This document shows, piece after piece, positions 41,893 to 50,212 of a DNA stretch of 64,000 nucleotides. The stretch is from Planctomycetota bacterium. Its GTDB lineage: Bacteria; Planctomycetota; SZUA-567; H5-PLA8. The notes below the pieces were generated by a model. That model did not search any database and was not told the origin of the DNA. It saw only the letters and a program-made list of their open reading frames with translations. A program made the translations under genes and the position numbers. The stretch is taken from NCBI GenBank assembly GCA_015075375.1, contig JABTUM010000001.1, positions 2,971,201 to 3,035,200 on the forward strand. Reading direction: 5' to 3'. Every line of letters starts with the position of its first letter. The stretch's first letter is position 1.

Positions 41893-44800
41893 GGACGCGT
41901 GTTCTTCTCTGCTTAATGCTGGTCATTAGTATTGGGCGTTCCTGTGCAGAGACCGCTGTACCGCCACACCGCACCTATGGTTTTTGGCGAAGCGGCATGA
42001 TACAAGGCGGTGGATACCTCCAGCACGTCGTGTTCTGCCCCAGCGACGCGAAGCGCCTTTATATGACCAGCGATGTAGGTGGAGCGTTTCGGTCCAACGA
42101 CGGAGGCCTGACTTGGCGGATGATTCACGCCGGTCTGCCCGCGGACGGCAAGAGCTACGAAATCCGGGGGCTGGTCGCCGACCCGAAGGACGCCGATCGA
42201 ATCCACCTCTGCACCAACCAAGGCGTGTACCTAAGCGTGGATGGCGGAATCCACTGGAAGCAGGTCCTGGAAGCAGCGTTCTGGGGCAACGGCTGGTATC
42301 GCGGCGAAGGACGCGTGCTTGTGCGCGACCCGGACCACCCCGCGGTGCTCTACGCAGCCACTATCGGCGACGGCGTTTTTCGTTCCTCCGACGCCGGAGA
42401 GTCCTGGGCCAAGCTCGGACCTGAAAAAGTAATGCCGTCCGACCTCTGCATCGACCGCTCTAACCCGAAGCGGCTGTGGCTCTGTGCACGGCCTTACAAG
42501 GACTGGAAATGGAAGGAGTCGAAAGTCGATCTAAAGAGCGGGCTGCACCGCAGCCTAGACGGAGGCAACACTTGGGAACTGCTGTCCGAGTCCACACCCA
42601 GCGAGATCGTCCAGGATCCCAGCGATGCGGGGATCCTATGGGGCATCGTTCGCAAGAAACAAATCGTGCAAAGCCGTGACGCCGGCCAGTCGTGGGAGCC
42701 ATTTACCGCCGGCCTCCCACCTTACCCGGAAAAAGATTCTGCTGGGGCAGACGGCATCTTCGAAGCGCTCTGCGCCGGACCGGATTTCATGCTGGCCGGC
42801 AGCCATGGCGGTTGGATGTACAAGCTCGAGAAAGGTTCTAAAGCGTGGAAACGCATCGCGTGGGATCGCGTGGACGAATCCGGCTGGTGGGGCGCGATGG
42901 GCGAAGGACGTTACAAACACTTCGGTAATGCTCTTAGCTTCGTCGCCGTCAGTCCGCACGACCCCAAGCATTGGGTTTTTACCGACTGGTACAGCCTCTA
43001 CCAGTCCTGGGACGAAGGCCGCACCTGGAAGCTCACAACCGATGGCGTCGAAATGACGGTCGTGCATGTCGTTCAGCAGGATCCGTGGCGCCCCGAAGTC
43101 GTCCATGCGGGCGTGGCGGACGTGGGCTATTTTCGAAGCGAAGACGGCGGCGCCTCGTATGCGCAAATTAAGGACGGCATCTCCAGCAACGTGAAGCATA
43201 TCTCGCCGTGTCTTGCACGGCGTGATCGCCTGTACGCGGCGGGAACAAGCACCTGGGAATGGATGTCGAACCAAGTCTTTCGCAGCGACGACGGCGGCCG
43301 TTCGTGGAAGCGTTCCGCGATGAAGGGCCTCCCCGACATGAAGCGCGAACGCTGCAATACCGTGATCGCGCATCCCCAAAAGGAGGATGTGGTTTACTTG
43401 GCTGTTAGCGGTCCTGTAGAGCCTGGCGGAGGCGGCGTGTACGAAAGCACCGACGCCGGAGAGTCGTGGACCTGGGTGGGCGCCGGCTTACCCAAGGTCG
43501 GGCACCTCTTCCGCAAAGAGATTTGGGTCTCCGGACCCGAATTGGCGGTGGACGCGGAAGGGCAGTTGCTGGCCATCAGTTGCGACACGGGCCGCTCGTT
43601 CCGATTCGACAAGCCATCCGGCCGCTGGGAGGAGATTCGCGCGGGCGAGGGCGGTGGCGTGAACGCGCTGGCCGCCGATATCCATATGTCCGGACGCTTT
43701 TTCGCTGCGCGCAAGGAAGGGGGCCTTTGGCGCACCGACGACGGCGGCCTCACATGGAAGCAACTCGTCGAACGCGACATCTGGTCGTTGGCGTGCGACC
43801 TCGTCAAGCCCGGCCGAGTGGCAGCTAACGGACAGGGACAACTCCTGGTCAGCGAAGACGCCGGCGATACCTGGCGCGCAGCGCCGCATACGCTTCCGTA
43901 CCGGCATGCCCGAAACGTACCGGCCTTTTCCGGCGATCGGCTGCAGTTGGGCACGGGCGGCAATGGGGTCTTCTTCTTGCTTCTAGAGGAACTTAAAGGC
44001 GACTCGAAAGCGTACGCGACAGGCCGCGTGCTGGCTCCACGTGTACCGGCCTCTACCGACCTTGCCCTGCTGATGAACGGCGACCTGAGTGAAGGCGCCG
44101 ACGAACCTAAAGATTGGAGCTTAGGAAGCACTCGAAGCGGCAAAATTCGGATGATCCGCGACCGTACGGTTTTCAAGAGCACGCCTGCCGCGCTAAGCCT
44201 GGATACGCAAGGCGAAAGCGGCTCGGGATTCGCCCAGCAAAGACTGAACCCCACGCCCGAAGGCAAGGTTCGCGCCACGGGCTCCGTTCGAGCCGAAGGC
44301 ACCTTCGAAATCGCGCAAGTGGTCGTACAGGCCTTCGACGGGCAGTGGAAACAGGTGGACTGGAAGGTCCTGGCACGGATCGAACCGCGCGGCACCTGGA
44401 CGGACTTCGACACGACGTTTGAACTCTCTCCGCGAACCCGTCACGCGCTCTTCGGTCTCCTGGTCAAGGGAAACGGCAAGGCATGGCTGGACGACGCCAA
44501 GGTCCGGCTCGCGGAAGCTCCCGTTGTTAATAAGCCGCCCGCGACGTTCGCGAAAGCCGATCCGCTCCCGATTCGCATCGATGCCCGTGAAATCGGACTT
44601 CGATACAGCGGCCGTTTTGACACGTCCGACCCATCCACTCCCCGAGCGGCTTGGCCGGCATCCGCCGTAACCGTCCGCTTTTCCGGCCGTGACCTTAATG
44701 CACGGCTGTTCGAGGAAGGGAGTAATCGTTACGAAGTTGTGCTCGATGGCCAGAGTATCGGCGTGCTCGTTCCCGCGCGAGGCGAAGGACGCTATGCGCT

Positions 44801-46628
44801 GGCACGGGGACTGCCCGATGGGGAGCATGTGATCAGCTTGGTCAAGCGCACTGAAGCCAGCTTCGGCGCGTTTCGCTTCTTGGGATTCGAGGCCAATGCC
44901 GGCGCGCGCGTGCTCCCGATGCCTCCTATCGAGCGGCGGATAGAAGTCTATGGCGATTCCATTTCGGCCGGCTACGGAAACGAGGCGCCGAGCGAAAAGG
45001 AACCGTTTTCGGCTGAAACCCAGAATGCATGGTTGACCTACGGCGCGCACGCCGCGCGCCGAGTCGGGGCGGACTTCACCTGTATCGCTTGGTCGGGCCG
45101 CAAAATGGCGGGGTTTGACGGAATTGGCAGTATAGCCTTCGACGCCATTCCACTCGAACCGAAGGTGGCTTGGGCTTTCACCAAGCCCGCACCCGACGCG
45201 GTAGTCATCGCGCTTTCCGGAAACGACTTTCGCGAAGGCATTCCCGATGAGCAGGCTTGGACCGCCACATATCTTGGGTTCATTTCGCGGCTGCGCGAGA
45301 AATATCCGAATGCCTACATCTACCTAGGACCTTCGGTCATCATGAACGACCAGTACGTAAAAGGGGAGGTCAAGCCGCGCGCCACACTGATGCGTTATCT
45401 GTCAGCCATCGTCACGGCACGCAAAACTTCTGGGGATGCGCGCGTGGCGGTCATTGCGTGGCCCAGCCAGCGCCGAGAAGACGGCATCGGCGCGAACTGG
45501 CATCCAAGCGTGACGACACACCGCCGGATGAGCGCGATGCTGGTGGAGGCGCTGGAACGAGACCTGGGCTGGACTGCCGCGGCTCCGGAGGACGCCCAAG
45601 GTTTGAAGGCAACGGATGGCCTCCCCGTCGAGGTTCCGCACGGGCACGAACGATTGACGTATATCGGCCGCTTCGATACACGCGATCTTGCCGGACCACG
45701 TTCGGCTTGGAGCCTTTCCGAAGTGACCTTCAAGTTTCGCGGAACTGCCGCCAATGCGTGGTTCTCGACCGACAAGGAAACCCGCTTGCAAGTAGTGGTC
45801 GACGGCCAACCCAGGAGCGTGCTTGTCCTCAAGAGCGGCCGGCACCGCTACGGCCTGGTTTCGGACCTCCCGCTCGGCGAGCACGTCGTCGCCGTGATCA
45901 AGCGCACCGAGCCACTCTTCGGAACCTGGCAGATCCACGGATTCGAGCTGAATGCCGGAGCCGAACTGCTCCCTCTGCAGCGCAAGGAGCGGCGCATCGA
46001 ACTGGTAGGCGACTCGATTAGTTGTGGGTACGGGATCGAGGCGAAAAACCAGCACGAGAAATTCTCAGCAGCGACCGAGAACGCATATATGGGCTACGGA
46101 GCGCTGGCAGCGCGCTCCCTTAACGCGGAAGCCACAATCGTCGCATGGTCAGGAAAATGTCTGTGGCCTAGAAATTCCCTCACGGAGTTGTGGGACCGCA
46201 CGCTCCCGCTCGAAGCGGGCAGCGCCTTTTCATTCGACGCGAAGCCGCCACACGCGGTCGTGATTAACCTGGGCACCAACGATTTTGCCGGCGGCAATCC
46301 CGAGGAAGCAGGCTGGGTGGAGGCTTATCATGCTTTCATCGGGCGCATTCGTTCGCGCTACCCCGAAGCCCTGATCGTATGCGCGATCGGCCCCATGTTG
46401 AGCGACCCTTTCTCTCCCAGCAAGAATGCACTGACCACCATTACGCGCTTCCTAAACCGGGTGGTTGCTGAGCAGAACGCACGCGGCGATTCCCGAGTTC
46501 GAACCCTGATATTCGAAACACAGAAAGGCGAGGATGGTTTTGGCGCAGACTGGCACCCGAGTCTGAAGACCCATGCGCTTATGGCCGAAAGGCTGCAAGC
46601 ATTTCTGAAAGCCGAGTTGCATTGGTAA
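41889..46628 (+). CDS. Asp-box beta-propeller protein with two C-terminal CE2-type esterase modules
   Basis: This is a 1579-residue exported protein with signal peptide MRTRVLLCLMLVISIGRSCA. Residues about 30-690 are a sialidase/GH74-like propeller with about 11 Asp-boxes (SNDGGLTW, SVDGGIHW, SSDAGESW, SLDGGNTW, SRDAGQSW, SWDEGRTW, SDDGGRSW, STDAGESW, TDDGGLTW, SEDAGDTW). Residues about 715-880 resemble a carbohydrate-binding jelly roll. Two CE2 units follow, each a jelly roll (RYSGRFDTSD..., TYIGRFDTRD...) plus an SGNH esterase: VYGDSISAGYG with Ser1024 and ANWHPS with His1205, then LVGDSISCGYG with Ser1376 and ADWHPS with His1556. CE2 enzymes remove acetyl groups from polysaccharides. The first unit has Asn where the second has Asp two residues before the catalytic His. 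Confidence 0.85.
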   Translation: MRTRVLLCLMLVISIGRSCAETAVPPHRTYGFWRSGMIQGGGYLQHVVFCPSDAKRLYMTSDVGGAFRSNDGGLTWRMIHAGLPADGKSYEIRGLVADPKDADRIHLCTNQGVYLSVDGGIHWKQVLEAAFWGNGWYRGEGRVLVRDPDHPAVLYAATIGDGVFRSSDAGESWAKLGPEKVMPSDLCIDRSNPKRLWLCARPYKDWKWKESKVDLKSGLHRSLDGGNTWELLSESTPSEIVQDPSDAGILWGIVRKKQIVQSRDAGQSWEPFTAGLPPYPEKDSAGADGIFEALCAGPDFMLAGSHGGWMYKLEKGSKAWKRIAWDRVDESGWWGAMGEGRYKHFGNALSFVAVSPHDPKHWVFTDWYSLYQSWDEGRTWKLTTDGVEMTVVHVVQQDPWRPEVVHAGVADVGYFRSEDGGASYAQIKDGISSNVKHISPCLARRDRLYAAGTSTWEWMSNQVFRSDDGGRSWKRSAMKGLPDMKRERCNTVIAHPQKEDVVYLAVSGPVEPGGGGVYESTDAGESWTWVGAGLPKVGHLFRKEIWVSGPELAVDAEGQLLAISCDTGRSFRFDKPSGRWEEIRAGEGGGVNALAADIHMSGRFFAARKEGGLWRTDDGGLTWKQLVERDIWSLACDLVKPGRVAANGQGQLLVSEDAGDTWRAAPHTLPYRHARNVPAFSGDRLQLGTGGNGVFFLLLEELKGDSKAYATGRVLAPRVPASTDLALLMNGDLSEGADEPKDWSLGSTRSGKIRMIRDRTVFKSTPAALSLDTQGESGSGFAQQRLNPTPEGKVRATGSVRAEGTFEIAQVVVQAFDGQWKQVDWKVLARIEPRGTWTDFDTTFELSPRTRHALFGLLVKGNGKAWLDDAKVRLAEAPVVNKPPATFAKADPLPIRIDAREIGLRYSGRFDTSDPSTPRAAWPASAVTVRFSGRDLNARLFEEGSNRYEVVLDGQSIGVLVPARGEGRYALARGLPDGEHVISLVKRTEASFGAFRFLGFEANAGARVLPMPPIERRIEVYGDSISAGYGNEAPSEKEPFSAETQNAWLTYGAHAARRVGADFTCIAWSGRKMAGFDGIGSIAFDAIPLEPKVAWAFTKPAPDAVVIALSGNDFREGIPDEQAWTATYLGFISRLREKYPNAYIYLGPSVIMNDQYVKGEVKPRATLMRYLSAIVTARKTSGDARVAVIAWPSQRREDGIGANWHPSVTTHRRMSAMLVEALERDLGWTAAAPEDAQGLKATDGLPVEVPHGHERLTYIGRFDTRDLAGPRSAWSLSEVTFKFRGTAANAWFSTDKETRLQVVVDGQPRSVLVLKSGRHRYGLVSDLPLGEHVVAVIKRTEPLFGTWQIHGFELNAGAELLPLQRKERRIELVGDSISCGYGIEAKNQHEKFSAATENAYMGYGALAARSLNAEATIVAWSGKCLWPRNSLTELWDRTLPLEAGSAFSFDAKPPHAVVINLGTNDFAGGNPEEAGWVEAYHAFIGRIRSRYPEALIVCAIGPMLSDPFSPSKNALTTITRFLNRVVAEQNARGDSRVRTLIFETQKGEDGFGADWHPSLKTHALMAERLQAFLKAELHW

Positions 46629-46809
46629 TGGTCCGAGAAGCACTGACGTGCCCTCGAAAGATGATCCAGGCTTAGCGTGAGAGGCACGTTAGTTTGGGCG
46701 TAGAATAGGGGGTTGTGATGCCACGGAAGAGACACACGCTTTCATTTCCCCCTCATCGCTCACTTTCTCTGACGTTGGACACTTACAGCATTGCTGACAC
46801 GGGCTTCGA
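46629..46809. other. Convergent intergenic region with a long-loop inverted repeat
   Basis: In these 181 bp between converging stops, ACGTGCC (about 46646) and GGCACGT (about 46689) are 7-bp arms with a loop of about 30 nt. There is no T-run. It may act as a weak bidirectional terminator; nothing else was recognised. Confidence 0.35.
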
Positions 46810-48738
46810 TTATTGGCACAGAACAACCAAGCTGGCAGCGAGAACCTGGTAGGAATGACCTTCGCGCACGCGGAAGGTCAGCTCGTTCTTCTCTTTCAGT
46901 AGTTTCGTATCCACCGGCCGCTCACACAGCCAGTCATCGCCTCGCGTGTCGAAGTCAATCGGATGTCCATTGAGTAGAATTTCGGCTTCCGTGGGAATGG
47001 CTCCCTTGCAGGCCAGGCGCAGTCGCGCGCTATCGGCCGCTGCCCGTTCTTGCTCCGGAATATGGATCTGAAAGGTGATAGGCGCGTCCGGGGATACCGG
47101 AGCCAAGACTTGGTCTCCGAAGTATTGTGTTCGGATAACCGGTTCGATCATTTTGTCACTGGAAATCGCACCCAAGATTTTGACGGCGCTTCGCTTTCCA
47201 ATGTGTATCGAGGCGAGACCGTTTTCGATTGCAAGCGCCGATGATTTGAACTTCAAGGTATTGTCTTGGCTAAGAACCACAACGCGCCGCGCTTCCTTGA
47301 AACTACCGTCGAGTCGAATTTTTATATCCAGCGAATCATGGCCGTCGTTGAACATCATCATGCAAAACGCATCTCCGTAGCGGCTTGCCACGCACCAGAG
47401 CCGCGGAGTATCATTTTCAATCCACAGCATATTTCCGCGCAGCTCCTTGAAGAATTCAAAGGCCTCCTTTCCACCAGGGGCTCGCTGAGGTTGGTGGAAC
47501 GCGCGGCTGGCAATCTTGTCAGGGCTGTAAGCTAGAGTGTGAAGAATATCGCGCGCCATATAGGTGAAATTTGCGATTGCCGGAGCATCGGCATTGGTTT
47601 GATAGACGCCGGGCTGCTCGGGATCCGCCGACCCGCCGCATTCCGTGTTGTACATCTTCAACGTCTTACCGTACTTCGACTGGACGTATGCGCTGACGAC
47701 CTCGTACTGGGCGGTCACCATGCGGGTATCGCCGCCGTAGTGATGCTCGGTCACCCCGTCAAGCCAGCGCCAGCAACGATCAATCATGGGACGAGTCAGC
47801 GTGCGAAAGGGCTGCCAGTCATCGTTGAACTGGTGGCAGTCCCAGCCGGCGATGAGTTGCACGCCTGGATGTGCGTCCTTCACAGCGGGCGCCAGAATCT
47901 CCAGCATACGGATGTACATTTCAGCGTTAAAGGCGCCGGAATAGTAGGATGTCTGCGTCGTATCGCGGCCCCACCATTCCGATTTCAGCCGGCAGGGTGT
48001 ACCGCGAAAGTCGAAGGCAAAGCCTTCCTTCCACTCGAAGGGCTGCCAAGTATCACCGAGCTTGTAGCGCTTGGCTCGGCGATAGTCTTCGGCATAGCGC
48101 GTGGCAAGGTAATGGGGTTCACCCGTTACGTCGCTTACGGCTACGGTTTTCTTGGTCCAAAGCAAATTCTCGAAGCGTTCGCCCGTGGTACGCAAAGTCA
48201 TAGGCTGGTCCAGTGCGACCTTTTCAACATCAAAGAAGGCCCTATCGTAATTAACACCAGGGCGGCTGGCCCAATTCAAATAAGGTTCGTTCCAGAATTC
48301 GAGAGTATGTACAAAGCCGGTTTCCCTGGCGCGACGGCCATAGGTACTTCCCAAGCGTTGAAGCTGGTCTTTCCAGTCCTTGCTCTTAAGAATCAGCGCC
48401 GGCTGATAGCGATCAAAAAAGCAATCGAGGACCCGCGAAACGCCCACGGGGGGCGGTTCCGCTGGATGGCACCCTTCCAAGTGCTTAGTAGCGCCGGGCA
48501 CGACGGGCTCGCCCGTGGGGCTTGACCAGATGTACCGCGCGCCTTCGATACCCCATTCTTCGACGATTTGGGCAGTGAGCGGCATATCGTGAACGCCGAA
48601 GATGCCGCGCGGAATTTCCCGTGTGCCGTTCCACACTACCGGTCGCTCGGTAAGGCGAATGGTATATTCTCCTGCCCGGCCGTTGGGTAAGGCCAGGAAG
48701 AAGACAAAGAAGCAGGCTCCCAATCTAAAGCGGCTCAT
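46810..48738 (-). CDS. Secreted glycoside hydrolase, clan GH-A-like TIM barrel
   Basis: This is a 642-residue exported enzyme. The ATG at 48738 is chosen because a signal peptide follows (RFRLGACFFVFFLALPNGRAG) and AAGGA lies just upstream; the frame continues to a GTG at 48837 without a signal. The barrel is suggested by FGVHDMPLTAQIVEEWGIEGARYIWSSP, acid/base Glu151 in LEFWNEPYLNWA, WLDGVTEHHYGGDT, and candidate nucleophile Glu366 in KMYNTECGG. A C-terminal beta-sandwich (about 450-642) follows. NEP plus a later TE/Glu is the clan GH-A retaining pattern. The 215-residue gap is large and suggests an insertion. The family could be GH39- or GH86-like and is not fixed here. It is divergent from the GntR/LacI regulator. 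Confidence 0.7.
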   Translation of the reverse strand: MSRFRLGACFFVFFLALPNGRAGEYTIRLTERPVVWNGTREIPRGIFGVHDMPLTAQIVEEWGIEGARYIWSSPTGEPVVPGATKHLEGCHPAEPPPVGVSRVLDCFFDRYQPALILKSKDWKDQLQRLGSTYGRRARETGFVHTLEFWNEPYLNWASRPGVNYDRAFFDVEKVALDQPMTLRTTGERFENLLWTKKTVAVSDVTGEPHYLATRYAEDYRRAKRYKLGDTWQPFEWKEGFAFDFRGTPCRLKSEWWGRDTTQTSYYSGAFNAEMYIRMLEILAPAVKDAHPGVQLIAGWDCHQFNDDWQPFRTLTRPMIDRCWRWLDGVTEHHYGGDTRMVTAQYEVVSAYVQSKYGKTLKMYNTECGGSADPEQPGVYQTNADAPAIANFTYMARDILHTLAYSPDKIASRAFHQPQRAPGGKEAFEFFKELRGNMLWIENDTPRLWCVASRYGDAFCMMMFNDGHDSLDIKIRLDGSFKEARRVVVLSQDNTLKFKSSALAIENGLASIHIGKRSAVKILGAISSDKMIEPVIRTQYFGDQVLAPVSPDAPITFQIHIPEQERAAADSARLRLACKGAIPTEAEILLNGHPIDFDTRGDDWLCERPVDTKLLKEKNELTFRVREGHSYQVLAASLVVLCQ

Positions 48739-48853
48739 GTTCCTTTTTGTTTCCGAACGTTCTTCCGCACCAGGATCTACATATAGCACAGGCCGGCGCC
48801 AATGGATGCGCTTGCCATCCCTTGAGTTTGGATACACCTAAGTATCCCCAATA

Positions 48854-48879
48854 CTATCATTATAATATTATTATGATAG
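48854..48879. promoter_or_regulatory. 26-bp near-perfect palindrome, candidate GntR/LacI operator
   Basis: CTATCATTATAA and TTATTATGATAG are inverted arms (11 of 12 match) around a central TA. The site lies between the divergent glycosidase (start 48738) and the hybrid regulator (start 49018). Outer CTATC/GATAG half-sites reappear in the second palindrome at 48969-48984. Confidence 0.6.
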
Positions 48880-48968
48880 GAATCGTTGTTTTATAAATAA
48901 TTATATAGATTGGCTTTATAAGCATATAGAGAACAAGAGCAAGAGATCCAGGAAAAATAAGCACGATT

Positions 48969-48984
48969 ACTATCCATTGATAGT
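48969..48984. promoter_or_regulatory. Second CTATC/GATAG palindrome near the regulator start
   Basis: ACTATC and GATAGT with a 4-nt spacer lie 33 bp before the regulator ATG. They share the half-site of the 26-bp palindrome 90 bp upstream. Two such sites would allow control of both divergent promoters by the regulator encoded alongside. Confidence 0.5.
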
Positions 48985-49017
48985 GTATGTGGTTTGAGAA
49001 GAATTTAGAGGGTGCCC

Positions 49018-50184
49018 ATGAATCTATTGCCCTTGCGGTTTACGCCTTCGGCCAGCCACGCGCGCGCTCGCGAAGCCATCACACGGTTTATGCTCTCGCG
49101 TAACATGGCCGCTGGCGAAAAGTTACCGCCCCAAGCCGAACTGGTTAAGGTGCTCAACTGCAGCGAGACGACCATTCAGAAGGCCATGAAGGAGCTGGTC
49201 GATGAAGGGATCGTGCGGCGTGAGGTCGGGCGCGGCACTTACCTCCTGCGCTTGCCCGAAGCTGTCGAGTTAGAAGCCCTGGCTCCCGCAGCGTTGACCG
49301 TCAACGGCCGTGTGGCCATTTGCGCGCTGGACGACCGCGATACGCGTCCTGCCTACAGCCCGGGGCTGGAGATTCTGCATGCGACCGAGCAACGACTCTT
49401 AACCCATAATGGCGTCATCGAAACAAGGCTGGCCGTATGCTCCAGCTTGAAGATGTTGACGGACCTGCTTCAGGAAATCCAACCGGATGGCCTGGTGCTG
49501 GACTGGCGATTCAACCCGCTGGATGCTGGTGCATGGAGGATTCAACAGCACTGTCTGTCGCTGGAATATCCGGTCGTGCACTGCTTTCATGTTTATCACC
49601 CGGATGTAAGCGCGGCCTATCAGATCTGCATAGACAACCAGTCCATCGCCTTTGCCGCCATGAAGCATCTAACCGCGCTGGGCCACGAACACATCCTGGT
49701 GGCCGCAAGTGGCAACGCTCACGATTTCCAAAACCTGCGTCTGGCGGCGATTGAACATTTCTGCCAAGTAAGCGGCACGCGGTATCAGGTTTCGCTTGCA
49801 CCGAGCGGCGCACGTGATCGCGAATGGCTGGAAGCGGGTCACGCCGCCTTCGCGCGTTGGATCACAATACCGCGAAAAGAACGCCCGAGCGCCGTCTTTG
49901 CCTTGAACGACCAGATCGGTTTGGCTTTTGTGAAAGAGGCGCGCAAGGCCGGTTTGAAGGTGCCCGCCGAAGTAAGCGTAGTCGGTGTCGACAACGATTT
50001 GCACCATCGACTGGAGTTTGGCATCGATCTGACCACGCTCGACCCGTGCCGCGCGGAAATCGGCAACCGCGCAGCCGAGCAGGTTCTGTCGGCGATGCAA
50101 ACCAGAACGCCTCACGAACACCACGTCATTAAGATCCAGCCAAAGCTCGTGAATCGCGGCACCACAACGCAGTTGGCGTGCTGA
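49018..50184 (+). CDS. GntR-type DNA-binding domain fused to LacI-type sugar sensor (AraR-like regulator)
   Basis: This is a 388-residue regulator. The ATG at 49018 has GAGG 6 nt upstream; a GTG two codons earlier is less well placed. Residues about 12-77 are a GntR winged helix (AREAITRFMLSRNMAAGEKLPPQAELVKVLNCSETTIQKAMKELVDEGIVRREVGRGTYLL). Residues about 95-388 are a LacI/PurR-like sensor (GRVAICALDDRD; CIDNQSIAFAAMKHLTALGHEHILVAAS; RPSAVFALNDQIGLAFVKEARKAGLKVPAEVSVVGVDNDL). This domain pairing is known from AraR of Bacillus, which answers to arabinose. It heads an operon with the propeller and lyase genes (29-bp gap, then a 1-bp overlap) and faces the glycosidase across two palindromes. 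Confidence 0.85.
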   Translation: MNLLPLRFTPSASHARAREAITRFMLSRNMAAGEKLPPQAELVKVLNCSETTIQKAMKELVDEGIVRREVGRGTYLLRLPEAVELEALAPAALTVNGRVAICALDDRDTRPAYSPGLEILHATEQRLLTHNGVIETRLAVCSSLKMLTDLLQEIQPDGLVLDWRFNPLDAGAWRIQQHCLSLEYPVVHCFHVYHPDVSAAYQICIDNQSIAFAAMKHLTALGHEHILVAASGNAHDFQNLRLAAIEHFCQVSGTRYQVSLAPSGARDREWLEAGHAAFARWITIPRKERPSAVFALNDQIGLAFVKEARKAGLKVPAEVSVVGVDNDLHHRLEFGIDLTTLDPCRAEIGNRAAEQVLSAMQTRTPHEHHVIKIQPKLVNRGTTTQLAC

Positions 50185-50212
50185 AGTCAAGAATCGCGGA
50201 CGGAGGAATCAA

